The notes under the pieces were generated by a model, which had not been told where the DNA came from, did not search any database, and saw only the letters and a list, made by a program, of their open reading frames with translations. This document shows positions 53,393 to 62,505 of a stretch of DNA of 64,000 nt, piece by piece. Positions within the stretch are counted from its first letter, which is position 1; every line of letters begins with the position of its first letter. The stretch is from Oscillospiraceae bacterium. Lineage in GTDB: Bacteria; Bacillota; Clostridia; Oscillospirales; Oscillospiraceae. The stretch covers positions 1 to 64,000 of the forward strand of contig JAFWFZ010000016.1 in assembly GCA_017515345.1 (NCBI GenBank). Direction: 5' to 3'. Both the position numbers and the translations under genes were made by a program.

Positions 53393-54952
53393 ATGGACGA
53401 CAACAAGAACCTGAATTCCGAAAGCACCGCCCAGGAGGCTGAACCGCAATACAGTCTGAACGACGACCGAAGGGTCAAGGTGCTCTCCCCCGGTGCCATG
53501 GTCGCCAAGCGCTTCGTGCGCAACCGCACCGCCGTCACCGGTCTTGTGATCCTGATCTTCATGTTCCTGTTCTCCTTCGTCGGCGGTCTGATCACCCCTT
53601 ATAAAGAGGATCAGCAGTTCTACCGCACGGAGTACCAGAACAAGCCGTATGCCGGCGCCGTGATGAACGAGGAGCTGCGATTTGCCGCAGCGGAAGGGCA
53701 GAACTTCAGCTCCGTCATCCAGGCGCAGGTGGTCCTGGCCGTCACCACCGGCAAGGACAGCGTCAAATACCGGAGCGTCACCTACCACGTCACGGAGGAG
53801 GGACCCAGCCTCTACACCGTGTCGCTGGACGACGGCACCGTGATCGGCTGTGCCTACCGGGATGTGGTCACCTCCAGCGTGGCTGGTCAGAAGCTCAGCT
53901 TCGACCTGATCTACAATGCGCTGAAGGCCTACACCAACGGCGCCAACGCATTCTCCGCCGATGGGAAGGAGTATTCCCTCAGCGACGGCGGTCTCATCGA
54001 GCTGAACGGCTCGGAGGTCGCTTTCATCAGCCGCTACGTCATCAATCCCATCATGGCTAACGAGTTCCTCTCCCGCGACTTCCAGGAGCAGCTGTCCGCC
54101 TCCCTTGAAAATGGGGACGACGAGTTCACCTTTGTGGACGAGAACGGCGTGGAAAGCGTGTATACCATCAACTACAAGGCCAGCTTCAAGACCTGGGACA
54201 TCCTCCAGGCAACGCCGAGCCGGGTGTATGACACCTACGCCTCCCCCAGCAGCTCCCACTGGCTGGGCACAGACCGCAACGGTATGGACATGCTCACCAG
54301 GCTCATGTACGGTGGCCGCGTATCGCTGATTATCGGCTTCCTGGTGGAGCTCATCGCCACCGTGCTGGGCGTCATTCTGGGCGGCATCGCCGGCTACTTC
54401 GGCAAATGGGTGGACAACCTCATCATGCGCATCGTGGATATTTTCTACTGTATCCCCTCCATGCCCATCATCATCATACTGGGCGCGGCGATGGACGCCA
54501 TGAGCGTGGATCCCACCATCCGCATGGCCTATCTGATGCTTATCCTCGGCTTCCTGGGCTGGCCGGGCATGGCCCGCCTGATCCGCGGCCAGATCCTGTC
54601 TCTCCGTGAACAGGAGTTCATGACCGCCACGGAGGCCACCGGCCTCAGCGTGCACCGCCGCATCTTCCGCCACCTGATCCCCAACGTCATTCCCCAGATC
54701 ATCGTATCCGTCTCCATGGGCATCGGCGGCACGATCATCACCGAATCCACGCTTTCCTTCCTGGGCCTGGGCGTCAAGTTCCCCTTTGCATCCTGGGGCA
54801 ACATCATCAACGACGTCAACAACACCTTCGTTCTGACGAATTTCTGGTTCATCTGGATCCCTGCCGGCGTCTGCCTGCTGCTCACCGTGCTGGCCTTCAA
54901 CCTGGTGGGCGACGGACTGCGCGACGCCTTCGATCCCAAGATGAAGCGATAA
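53393..54952 (+). CDS. Peptide ABC transporter permease, DppC type, with large extracytoplasmic insertion
   Basis: A 519-residue permease, about 200 residues longer than usual DppC. After the first helix (about 47-68) comes an insertion of about 200 residues (75-280; beta-rich, with no membrane segments) before the family hallmark HWLGTDRNGMDMLTRLMYGGRVSL (about 289-312). Five helices and the coupling loop (TATEATGLSVHRRIFRHLIPNVIP) follow. The insertion should lie outside the membrane, next to the binding protein. GGAGGGAG precedes the ATG. Confidence 0.93.
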   Translation: MDDNKNLNSESTAQEAEPQYSLNDDRRVKVLSPGAMVAKRFVRNRTAVTGLVILIFMFLFSFVGGLITPYKEDQQFYRTEYQNKPYAGAVMNEELRFAAAEGQNFSSVIQAQVVLAVTTGKDSVKYRSVTYHVTEEGPSLYTVSLDDGTVIGCAYRDVVTSSVAGQKLSFDLIYNALKAYTNGANAFSADGKEYSLSDGGLIELNGSEVAFISRYVINPIMANEFLSRDFQEQLSASLENGDDEFTFVDENGVESVYTINYKASFKTWDILQATPSRVYDTYASPSSSHWLGTDRNGMDMLTRLMYGGRVSLIIGFLVELIATVLGVILGGIAGYFGKWVDNLIMRIVDIFYCIPSMPIIIILGAAMDAMSVDPTIRMAYLMLILGFLGWPGMARLIRGQILSLREQEFMTATEATGLSVHRRIFRHLIPNVIPQIIVSVSMGIGGTIITESTLSFLGLGVKFPFASWGNIINDVNNTFVLTNFWFIWIPAGVCLLLTVLAFNLVGDGLRDAFDPKMKR

Positions 54953-54964
54953 GGAGGGGACGAA

Positions 54965-56137
54965 ATGGCAAAGAAAAAAGCCGAAGGCTATCTGACCGCC
55001 AAGGAATCGCGCCGGATATCCCGCGAAAACCGCAGGATCACCAACGCGATGGAAAAGAAGCGCAAACGCAAAAACGTCCCCGAATCCGAGTACCTGACCA
55101 CCATGCACGATCCGACGAACGCGGTAGAGTTCGACGATCTCCACACCTACTTCTTCACCGACGCCGGTACCGTCAAGAGCGTGGACGGCGTCACCTTCGA
55201 CGTGCCCATCGGGAAAACCGTGGGCGTTGTGGGCGAGTCCGGCTGCGGCAAATCCGTCACCAGTCTGTCCCTGATGCAGCTCGTGCAGCGTCCCCAGGGC
55301 CAGATCGTATCCGGCGAGATCCGCCTCAACGTGGGAAACAAGGCCTATGAGATCTCCAAAACTCCTCAGGAGCAGATGCAGCACATCCGCGGCAACCAGG
55401 TCTCCATGATCTTCCAGGAGCCCATGACGAGCCTGAATCCCGTGTTCCGCATCGGCGCCCAGGTGGACGAGGTCATTGCCCTCCACGACGGCGAGGGGAA
55501 ATCAAAGGCGGACATCAAGTCCCGCACCATTGAGCTGCTGGAGCTGGTGGGCATCGCCAACAGCGAGGGCGTGTATAGCATGTTCCCCCACGAGCTCTCC
55601 GGCGGCATGCGGCAGCGCGTCATGATCGCCATGGCCCTGGCCTGCAATCCCCGCGTCATTATTGCGGACGAGCCGACCACTGCCCTGGACGTGACGATCC
55701 AGGCGCAGATCCTGGATCTTCTGCGGCAGCTGAAGGATCAGATCAACTCCGCCATCATGCTCATCACTCACGACCTGGGCGTCATCGCGGAGATGGCCGA
55801 CTACGTGGTCGTCATGTATGCCGGCCGTATCGTGGAAAAGGGCACGGCAGAGGATATCTTCTACCATCCCGCTCACCCATATACCATCGGCCTGATGGCC
55901 TCCAAGCCAGTGGTCGGCAGGCAGGTGGAGGAGCTCTACTCCATCCCCGGCAAGGTGCCGAATCCCATCAACATGCCGAACTACTGCTACTTCAAGGATC
56001 GCTGCGACAAATGTCTGGCGTGCTGCAGCGGCGAATATCCAAAGGAGATCAGCATCTCCGAGACCCACAAGGTAAGCTGCTACCGCTACTACGAAGAGAA
56101 CCTGGAGAAGGGAGGCGACACGGATGTCAACGAATGA
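54965..56137 (+). CDS. Peptide ABC transporter ATPase, DppD type
   Basis: A 390-residue ATPase: Walker A GESGCGKSVTS, Q-loop FQEPMTSLNPVF, signature LSGGMRQRVMIAMA, Walker B IIADEPTTALDVT and a C-terminal oligopeptide domain with a Cys cluster (YFKDRCDKCLACCSGEYP). It begins with a 50-residue Lys/Arg-rich extension that most DppD proteins lack. It overlaps the DppF-type gene by 14 bp. Confidence 0.95.
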   Translation: MAKKKAEGYLTAKESRRISRENRRITNAMEKKRKRKNVPESEYLTTMHDPTNAVEFDDLHTYFFTDAGTVKSVDGVTFDVPIGKTVGVVGESGCGKSVTSLSLMQLVQRPQGQIVSGEIRLNVGNKAYEISKTPQEQMQHIRGNQVSMIFQEPMTSLNPVFRIGAQVDEVIALHDGEGKSKADIKSRTIELLELVGIANSEGVYSMFPHELSGGMRQRVMIAMALACNPRVIIADEPTTALDVTIQAQILDLLRQLKDQINSAIMLITHDLGVIAEMADYVVVMYAGRIVEKGTAEDIFYHPAHPYTIGLMASKPVVGRQVEELYSIPGKVPNPINMPNYCYFKDRCDKCLACCSGEYPKEISISETHKVSCYRYYEENLEKGGDTDVNE

Positions 56138-57137
56138 AGCCGAAGGCCGCGCTCCGCTCCGGTACGACGATCAGTATATCCTGATGGTCCGCGACCTGAA
56201 GAAGTACTTCCCCATCAAGGGCGGTATGGTCTCCCGCGTCGTCGGACATGTCAAGGCGGTGGACGGCGTCACCTTCAACCTGAAGCGCGGCACCACCATG
56301 GGTCTTGTGGGCGAGTCCGGCTGCGGAAAGACCACCACCGGGCGGACCATCCTGCGCCTCTACGGCGAGAAGACCGACGGCGACGTGCTCTTCAACGGCA
56401 AAGAGGTCTATGACTTCACCCCCAAGGAGATGCGCGACGCCCGCACCAAGATGCAGATCATCTTCCAGGACCCCTTCTCCAGCCTCAGCCCGCGGCTCCC
56501 CGTTGGCGAGATCATCGGCGAGGCGGTCCGCGAGCACAAGCTCGTCTCCAAGTCGGAATTCGACGACTACATCGACAAGGTCATGGATGACTGCGGGCTC
56601 CAGCCCTTCCATAAGGACAGGTATCCCCATGAGTTTTCCGGCGGCCAGCGCCAGCGTATCTGTATCGCCCGCGCCCTGGCCCTGAACCCGGAGTTCGTGG
56701 TCTGCGACGAGCCCGTATCGGCGCTGGACGTCTCCATCCAGGCACAGATCATCAACCTTCTGAATGAGCTTCAGGAGCAGCACAGCCTGACCTACCTCTT
56801 TATCTCCCACGATCTCTCGGTGGTGGAGCATATCTCCGACACCGTGGGCGTCATGTACCTGGGCAGCCTGGTGGAGTACGGTGAAAAGGCGGATATCTTC
56901 CGCAATCCCCTGCATCCCTATACCAAAGCGCTGTTCTCCGCTATCCCGGTGCCGGACCCCAACGCGAAAATGAACCGCATCGTGCTGGAGGGATCCATCC
57001 CCTCCCCCGCCAATCCCCCAACGGGCTGCAAGTTCCACACCCGCTGCGCCCAGTGCACCCAGCGGTGCAAGGAGGAGGCTCCCCGGCAGGTCGAGGTCGA
57101 GAAGGACCACTACGTGGTCTGCCACCTGTATGACTGA
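56124..57137 (+). CDS. Peptide ABC transporter ATPase, DppF type
   Basis: A 337-residue ATPase: Walker [15 protein letters not shown], signature [14 protein letters not shown], Walker [15 protein letters not shown], and a C-terminal CxxC-type region ([19 protein letters not shown]). It forms the heterodimeric motor with the DppD-type subunit. AGGGAGG lies upstream of ATG 56124 within the preceding gene. Confidence 0.95.
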   Translation: MSTNEAEGRAPLRYDDQYILMVRDLKKYFPIKGGMVSRVVGHVKAVDGVTFNLKRGTTMGLVGESGCGKTTTGRTILRLYGEKTDGDVLFNGKEVYDFTPKEMRDARTKMQIIFQDPFSSLSPRLPVGEIIGEAVREHKLVSKSEFDDYIDKVMDDCGLQPFHKDRYPHEFSGGQRQRICIARALALNPEFVVCDEPVSALDVSIQAQIINLLNELQEQHSLTYLFISHDLSVVEHISDTVGVMYLGSLVEYGEKADIFRNPLHPYTKALFSAIPVPDPNAKMNRIVLEGSIPSPANPPTGCKFHTRCAQCTQRCKEEAPRQVEVEKDHYVVCHLYD

Positions 57138-57415
57138 TGGCGCGTAAGGATTACGAGGATGACGGCCGCACCATTGCCGACATGAGCGGCGTAGAGCGGC
57201 GGCCGCTCTTCATCCCGGGCGAACTGAGGCGGCAGAACACACACAGGACAGCCAGTAAGGATGAGAAGCCGGAGCGCGACGACTCCCTCCATCTCACGGA
57301 GCGGGAGCGCGGCGCGGCCATCGGCGGCGCGTTGACGGCGGCGCTGGCCATCGGGCTGGTGTTCATCGTATGCGGCGCGCTCCTCATCTGGCTGCTGACG
57401 ACGGTATGGCGCTGA
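57137..57415 (+). CDS. Small single-helix membrane protein at end of peptide transporter operon
   Basis: A 92-residue protein whose ATG overlaps the stop of the DppF-type gene (TGATG). A charged N-terminal part (about 1-58, ending in RDDSLHLTERERG) precedes one long hydrophobic helix (about 60-88; IGGALTAALAIGLVFIVCGALLIWLLTTVW). I do not recognise it. Translational coupling indicates it belongs to the transporter unit; it may be an accessory subunit. A terminator follows. Confidence 0.75.
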   Translation: MARKDYEDDGRTIADMSGVERRPLFIPGELRRQNTHRTASKDEKPERDDSLHLTERERGAAIGGALTAALAIGLVFIVCGALLIWLLTTVWR

Positions 57416-57427
57416 AACACACCACAT

Positions 57428-57464
57428 ATCCCCTCCGCTTCCACGGGAGCGGAGGGGATTTTTC
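57428..57464 (+). terminator. Terminator of peptide transporter operon
   Basis: A 15-bp stem (57428-57442 with 57445-57459, one wobble) followed by TTTTT. Confidence 0.9.
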
Positions 57465-57497
57465 TCAAATCCCGCGCTATCGGGCTTCTTCTGCAGA

Positions 57498-57526
57498 TTG
57501 ACATTTAAACCTGTTTCAAGTAAAAT
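57498..57526 (+). promoter_or_regulatory. acsB promoter
   Basis: TTGACA (57498-57503), 17 bp, TAAAAT (57521-57526). The leader is about 130 nt. TTGAAA/TTTCAA (57534-57539 with 57546-57551) forms an inverted repeat near the expected start, and GTTTCAA occurs at 57513 and 57545. Confidence 0.8.
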
Positions 57527-57664
57527 ATGTATATTGAAAATCCCGTTTCAAACACTAACCCTGAGCGACGACTCCCCGGCTAAGTCATAAGCCCGGCATG
57601 ACCCTTCAAAATAGGAACTAATCCGCAGCCATTCGATTCACGAAAAGAAAGGAACGATGAAGAA

Positions 57665-59803
57665 TTGAGCGCACTTATTGATTTGATTTACAGTGGTTCC
57701 AACGCAGTCGCCGACCTGACCGAGCAGAGCGTTAATGACGCTATCGCAAAGCACGGCGCGGATGCAAAGGCTTCCTTCCCTGAGACCGGCTACTTCTGCC
57801 CCACAATTTACGCCGCCACCGGCGTCAAGGTGAAGACGTTGGGCGACCTTCCCGCCTGCGTGGGGGTGCTCCGATCCCTCATCACCGGGCAGGAGGAGCT
57901 TGGAGCTGCGCTGAATGCGGGCCTGGCCACCGCCGTCGGCGCGGAGATCCTTGAGCTTCTGAAGTATGTGGAGAATCCGAACCCCTATGAGAACGAGGGC
58001 GGGATCGGCTTCGTTCCCGATGCGATCATCCGCTCCCTCGGCGTCCCGCTCGTCACCGGTGATATCCCCGGCGTGGCTGTCATCATCGGCAAGGCCGACA
58101 ACGCCGCGGACGTCGCCAACGTCGTGCGCGACTATCAGGAGAAGGGCATTCTGTCCTTCCTCGTGGGCGATGTCATCGACCAGATCGCGGAGCAGGAGGT
58201 CCGCATGGGCCTTGAGTACCGCGTGGTGCCGCTTGGCCACGGTATTACCAGCGTCATCCACGTCGTCACTGTGGCAGTCCGCGCGGCGCTGATCTTCGGC
58301 GCTGTGCCTCCCGGCGATCTCGGTGCGCTCCTGCAGTACACCAAGGACCGCGTGCCCGCGTTTGTGAACACCTTCGGCGCGCTGGACGCCATCACGGTCT
58401 CTGCCGGCGCCGGCGCCATCGCGCTCGGCTTCCCGGTGATCACCGATATCGATCTGGGCGACCTGCAGGTCCCCGGCGCGCTGGTCTCCGAGACGGATCA
58501 CGCCAAGATCGTCGAAAAATCGCTGGAGCTTCGCAGCATCAAGGTCAAGCCGAAGGCTGTCTCTATTCCGGTGGGCTTTGCCGCTGCCTTCGAGGGCGAG
58601 ATCATCCGCAAGAAGGACACCTACGTTGAGTTTGACTCCGATCACAGCAAGACTGCTGAGCTTGTCACCATGAAGCCTTTGGATGAGATCGAGGATCACA
58701 AGATCACCATCCTCGGCCCGGAGGTCCCCGAGACGAGCGACGATCTGATCCGTATGTCCATCGCCACGCTGGTGGACGTCGGCGGCGCAAAGATGCAGCC
58801 CGACTTTGAGCCCGTCATCGAGCGCAAGATCCACACCTGGTTCAACTACATGGAAGGCGTCATGCACACCGGTCAGCGCAACCTGCTCCGCATCCGCATC
58901 AGCAAGGACAGCTGGGCGCGCGGCCTGCGGCTCAAGGACTTCGGCGAGGTGCTCTACAGCATGATCCGCACGGACTTCGGCGAGGTCGTCGACAAGTGCC
59001 AGATCACCTTCTGCACCGATACCGCCATGGTCGAAAAGGCCCTCGAGGAGGTCTGTTTCCCCTGCTATCGCGCACGTGACGACCGCCTTGCTTCACTGAC
59101 CGACGAGAGCGTCGATACCTTCTACACCTGCACGCTTTGCCAGAGCTTCGCCCCCAGCCACTGCTGCGTGGTCACTCCGGAGCGTCTCGGCCTCTGCGGC
59201 GCCGTCTCCTGGCTGGACGCCAAGGCGTCCTATCAGCTCACCCCCACCGGTCCGAATCAGCCCATCGCCAAGACCGGCTGCATCGATGAACGCCTCGGCG
59301 CCTATACCACCGTCAATGAGGTGGTCGCCCAGGCGACCCACGGCGCGATGGAGCGCGTCACCCTCTATTCTCTGATCGAGGACCCGATGACCTCATGCGG
59401 CTGCTTCGAGTGCATCTGCGGCATCGAGCCGACAAGCGGCGGCGTTGTGATCGTCAACCGCGAGTACACGGGCATGACGCCCACAGGCATGCCTTTCGGC
59501 GAGCTGGCCTCCATGACCGGCGGCGGCGTTCAGACGCCCGGCTTCATGGGACACGGCCGCAACTTTGTCGCCTCGAAAAAGTTCATCCGCGCCGAGGGCG
59601 GTCTGGAGCGCATCGTATGGATGACCAAGGAGTTGAAGGATGACCTGGCGCAGAAGATCAACAAGACCGCCAAGGAGCTCTACGATATTGACAACTTCTG
59701 CGACATGATCGCTGACGAGACCATTACGACCGATCCGGAGGAGCTTCTCTCCTTCCTGACCGAAAAGGGACACCCCGTACTGACCATGGACCCCATCATG
59801 TAA
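57665..59803 (+). CDS. acsB: Acetyl-CoA synthase (CODH/ACS beta subunit, AcsB)
   Basis: AcsB joins CO, a corrinoid-borne methyl group and CoA to acetyl-CoA. The 712-residue product is full length with the N-terminal CODH-binding domain. A-cluster ligands are all present: Cys489, Cys492, Cys501 and Cys511 for the cubane (CTLCQSFAP, HCC, GLCGAV) and Cys578-Gly579-Cys580 for distal nickel; their spacing (3, 9, 10 and 67) equals that of the Moorella enzyme as I recall it. No CODH (cooS), corrinoid protein or methyltransferase gene is nearby. The start is TTG 57665, overlapping a tiny ATG-AAG-AAT-TGA frame that begins at 57657. Confidence 0.95.
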   Translation: MSALIDLIYSGSNAVADLTEQSVNDAIAKHGADAKASFPETGYFCPTIYAATGVKVKTLGDLPACVGVLRSLITGQEELGAALNAGLATAVGAEILELLKYVENPNPYENEGGIGFVPDAIIRSLGVPLVTGDIPGVAVIIGKADNAADVANVVRDYQEKGILSFLVGDVIDQIAEQEVRMGLEYRVVPLGHGITSVIHVVTVAVRAALIFGAVPPGDLGALLQYTKDRVPAFVNTFGALDAITVSAGAGAIALGFPVITDIDLGDLQVPGALVSETDHAKIVEKSLELRSIKVKPKAVSIPVGFAAAFEGEIIRKKDTYVEFDSDHSKTAELVTMKPLDEIEDHKITILGPEVPETSDDLIRMSIATLVDVGGAKMQPDFEPVIERKIHTWFNYMEGVMHTGQRNLLRIRISKDSWARGLRLKDFGEVLYSMIRTDFGEVVDKCQITFCTDTAMVEKALEEVCFPCYRARDDRLASLTDESVDTFYTCTLCQSFAPSHCCVVTPERLGLCGAVSWLDAKASYQLTPTGPNQPIAKTGCIDERLGAYTTVNEVVAQATHGAMERVTLYSLIEDPMTSCGCFECICGIEPTSGGVVIVNREYTGMTPTGMPFGELASMTGGGVQTPGFMGHGRNFVASKKFIRAEGGLERIVWMTKELKDDLAQKINKTAKELYDIDNFCDMIADETITTDPEELLSFLTEKGHPVLTMDPIM

Positions 59804-59820
59804 TACACGCAAACCGCCTG

Positions 59821-59857
59821 ATGCCCCGGGAAAGCCTGGCTTTCCCGGGGCATTTTT
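59821..59857 (+). terminator. acsB terminator
   Basis: Perfect 14-bp stem (59821-59834 with 59840-59853), 5-nt loop, followed by TTTTT. Confidence 0.93.
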
Positions 59858-60136
59858 AACCTTCCGGGCAACAGTACGGCATAGTATTCCGCTCACCTTA
59901 TCACCCCGATCCGGCGCCGCGTACTGACGGCAAACCACCGGCGGAATGCTCCCCCGCTTCTCCGGAAAGGCGCTGTCCGTTCTTAATTGAACAAGCCCGG
60001 CGATAACGATTTCTTATCGAAAATCGCCATAATATACTATTGTTATTTATATATTTCTAAATAGCTGGTCATTTTGCCGCTTTTACGATAATTTTCAACA
60101 ATATTTCAGCTTAAAATGTTTTTTGTCTTATATAGA

Positions 60137-60165
60137 TTGACAATACAATAGATTTCAGGTAGAAT
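60137..60165 (+). promoter_or_regulatory. Promoter of ribose-type ABC operon
   Basis: TTGACA (60137-60142), 17 bp, TAGAAT (60160-60165), within an AT-rich block. Confidence 0.82.
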
Positions 60166-60314
60166 GCATTCGTAGGCAGGCCCGTAATGGCATCCGGGAG
60201 TCAGGAACCCATTGCATCCACATGGCCTCCCGTTCTTTCGACGGGTATTCAGCCGGACGCGTCAATCTTTCAGGCGCGGACGTGAAAAGCCAATTGCGTT
60301 AGGAGGAAATGCAA

Positions 60315-61379
60315 ATGAAAAAAATCATCGCAATCGTTCTCGTACTGGTTATGTGCGTCGCACTGGTCTCCTGCGGCGGAAAATCTCAGGAGCCCGCACC
60401 TGCTTCGGATGCAGCGCCCGCCGCAAACCGCACGGCAGCCGTCAAGGATCTGAGCGTTGACAAGATCAAAATCGCTTATATCCCCATCTCCACCGCCGGC
60501 GTCACCAACAAGATGGTGGAAATGGCATTCAACGACGTGCTGAGCACTTACAAGGACAACGTGACCCTGGACTTCTTCGATCCCGGCTACGATCCCCAGA
60601 CTGAGATTACCATGCTCAATGACTGCGTCTCCCAGGGCTACGACCTTATCTTCATTGAGTGCGCCGATCCCATCTCCTTCATGACCCCCATCACCGAGGC
60701 TGAAAAGGCCGGTATCCCCGTCATCACCCTGAACATCGGCTGCGACGCCGTCCACACCTTCCACATCCGCGGCGTCGACTATCAGTCCGGTTATACAGCG
60801 TGCCAGGTGCTGGCTGACGCCTTCGGCAGCGACACCGGCAAGAACGTGGTCATTATCGACTGCCCCGCCGAGGCGACCTCCACCAACAAGCAGGCGGCAG
60901 GCTTTGAGGACTACATGAAGGCCAACACCAACTGGACGATCATCGATCACCAGTACATCGCCAACTTCTCTCAGGAGATCGCCAGCACCACCATGCGCGA
61001 CGTGCTTACCAAGCACAACGACATCGACCTGGTGTTCTGCATGCAGGATGATCTGACCATGGGCGTTCTCCAGGCTCTGGAGGCTTCCGGCCGCAACGAC
61101 GGCTCCATCCAGGTCTACGGCAACATCGGCTATCCCTCCACCTTCACCGAGCTGAAGAACCACAATCCCAGCCTCTATGGTCTCAATATGTCCGACATGT
61201 ACACCGAGTACACGGTTGCCATGGAAATGGGCCTCTACTTCGTGATCACCGGGCAGACCGCTGTGACCATGGGCCTTGACAAGACTCCCGAATTGGCTCT
61301 GCCCATCTTCCCCGTCACGCCCGACAATGTGGATACCATGACCACGCTGTCCCGTTATCCGCTGCTGGGTCTTGTCTGA
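60315..61379 (+). CDS. Ribose/sugar-type ABC transporter substrate-binding lipoprotein
   Basis: A 354-residue periplasmic-binding-protein I family lipoprotein: signal MKKIIAIVLVLVMCVALVSCGG with lipobox Cys, then KIAYIPISTAGVTNKMVEMAFNDV, the QGYDLIFIECADPISF segment and GIPVITLNIGCD. It has the RbsB-like two-lobe layout, but typical sugar-stacking aromatic residues are not obvious, so another solute is possible. ATG 60315 is 8 bp from GGAGG; ATG 60309 is closer. It is followed by a 142-bp gap with a hairpin. Confidence 0.9.
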   Translation: MKKIIAIVLVLVMCVALVSCGGKSQEPAPASDAAPAANRTAAVKDLSVDKIKIAYIPISTAGVTNKMVEMAFNDVLSTYKDNVTLDFFDPGYDPQTEITMLNDCVSQGYDLIFIECADPISFMTPITEAEKAGIPVITLNIGCDAVHTFHIRGVDYQSGYTACQVLADAFGSDTGKNVVIIDCPAEATSTNKQAAGFEDYMKANTNWTIIDHQYIANFSQEIASTTMRDVLTKHNDIDLVFCMQDDLTMGVLQALEASGRNDGSIQVYGNIGYPSTFTELKNHNPSLYGLNMSDMYTEYTVAMEMGLYFVITGQTAVTMGLDKTPELALPIFPVTPDNVDTMTTLSRYPLLGLV

Positions 61380-61443
61380 TCCGCTGCTGTTCGCCGGAAC
61401 GGTCTCTGACCTGCCGGCGGGAACAGCCCGCCCTGCGTAAGCG

Positions 61444-61473
61444 ATGGGGCCCCGCTCAACGGCCGGGCCCCAT
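61444..61473 (+). promoter_or_regulatory. Hairpin between binding-protein and permease genes
   Basis: ATGGGGCCC/GGGCCCCAT (61444-61452 with 61465-61473), 12-nt loop, no real T-run. It is likely an mRNA-stabilising or partial termination element, like the one in the peptide operon. Confidence 0.55.
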
Positions 61474-61521
61474 TCTTCATATGCGGCGGGCAGTCCACTT
61501 CATCAAGGGAGGAACACCTGA

Positions 61522-62490
61522 ATGAATTCAAAAAGGATAAGGATACTTATCTCCTTCCTGCTGGTAGTAATCCTTGCCCTGTTCTTCGGCTTCACCACCG
61601 AATCGTTCTTTTCCGCAAGCAATCTCTCGCAGCTGCTGCGTGACGCGGCCTATGTGGGCACCATCGCCCTCGGCATGTGCTGTGTCATCATAAGCGGGAA
61701 TATTGACCTATCGGCAGGCGGGATGGCCTGCTTTGCAGGCTGTATCTGCGCGCGCCTCGCCCTCGCCGGGATGCCCGCCATTGTCTGTATCCTCGGCGCC
61801 ATGGCCATAGGCGCGATCATGGGCTTTATCAACTCCCTGCTGGTGAACCGGCTGCATATCGCGCCATTCGTAGCCACACTGGCAGCCGGGTTCGTCTACT
61901 CCGGCCTGGGACTGATATTCACCTTCCGTGAAAACGGGCGCATCGTAAACAAGCCCGTGATGAATCCCGGCTTCACCTCCATCGCAGGCAAGGTCGGTAT
62001 CATCTATTACTGCGTGATCGTGTGGATCATCCTCACTCTCATCATCTATTTCGTCCAACTCCGTACCCGCTTCGGCATGCACACCTACGCATTGGGTTCC
62101 CATGAGACCAGCGCCAAAATGTCCGGCGTCAAGGCGATCCGGGTCAAAACCATCAACTATGTGATCTGCGGCGTAATGTGCGGCATCGCAGCGGCCTTCA
62201 CTGTTGCCTACAACAACACGGCCACCGCCTCTCTCGGCAATGCCATGGAATTCCAGGCCATCGCGGCCTGCGTCGTCGGCGGCGTAGTCATGTCCGGTGG
62301 CAGCGGCAACGCCATCGGCGCTCTGCTCGGCTCACTGTTTATGGCCATGCTCTCCAACGGCATGCTGAAATACGGCATCAACGTGGACTGGCAAAAGATG
62401 TTCCAGGGCGCGCTCATCATCGTCGCCACTGCGGGCGACGCCCAGTTTGCCCGGATCATGAACGCCCGCATGCGGGCGCGGAACTCATAG
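61522..62490 (+). CDS. Ribose-type ABC transporter permease
   Basis: A 322-residue permease with 8-10 helices of the RbsC/branched-chain type: the N-terminal RILISFLLVVILALFFGF, GNIDLSAGGMACFAG (the conserved DLSxG), RTRFGMHTYALGSHETSAKMSGV and ACVVGGVVMSGGSGNAIGALLGS. It forms the channel with the RbsA-type ATPase that follows 15 bp later. GGGAGGAAC precedes the ATG. Confidence 0.95.
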   Translation: MNSKRIRILISFLLVVILALFFGFTTESFFSASNLSQLLRDAAYVGTIALGMCCVIISGNIDLSAGGMACFAGCICARLALAGMPAIVCILGAMAIGAIMGFINSLLVNRLHIAPFVATLAAGFVYSGLGLIFTFRENGRIVNKPVMNPGFTSIAGKVGIIYYCVIVWIILTLIIYFVQLRTRFGMHTYALGSHETSAKMSGVKAIRVKTINYVICGVMCGIAAAFTVAYNNTATASLGNAMEFQAIAACVVGGVVMSGGSGNAIGALLGSLFMAMLSNGMLKYGINVDWQKMFQGALIIVATAGDAQFARIMNARMRARNS

Positions 62491-62505
62491 AAGGAGGGAT
62501 CGGAA

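Larger units (their letters stand above)
59804..60314 (+). other. Intergenic region between acsB and sugar ABC operon
   Basis: About 511 bp. It holds the acsB terminator (59821-59857), a strongly AT-rich block (about 60000-60165) ending in the ABC operon promoter (60137-60165), and a GC-rich leader of about 140 nt with short inverted repeats but no riboswitch I recognise. An open 32-codon frame (60188 onward) has no ribosome site. Confidence 0.7.

Noticed and set aside
53249-55486. 745-codon minus-strand open frame opposite the permease/ATPase genes
   Set aside because: Antisense shadow of two clear ABC transporter genes; no ribosome site.
60188-60290. 32-codon frame in the leader of the ABC operon
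   Set aside because: No ribosome site and no recognisable composition; more likely untranslated leader.
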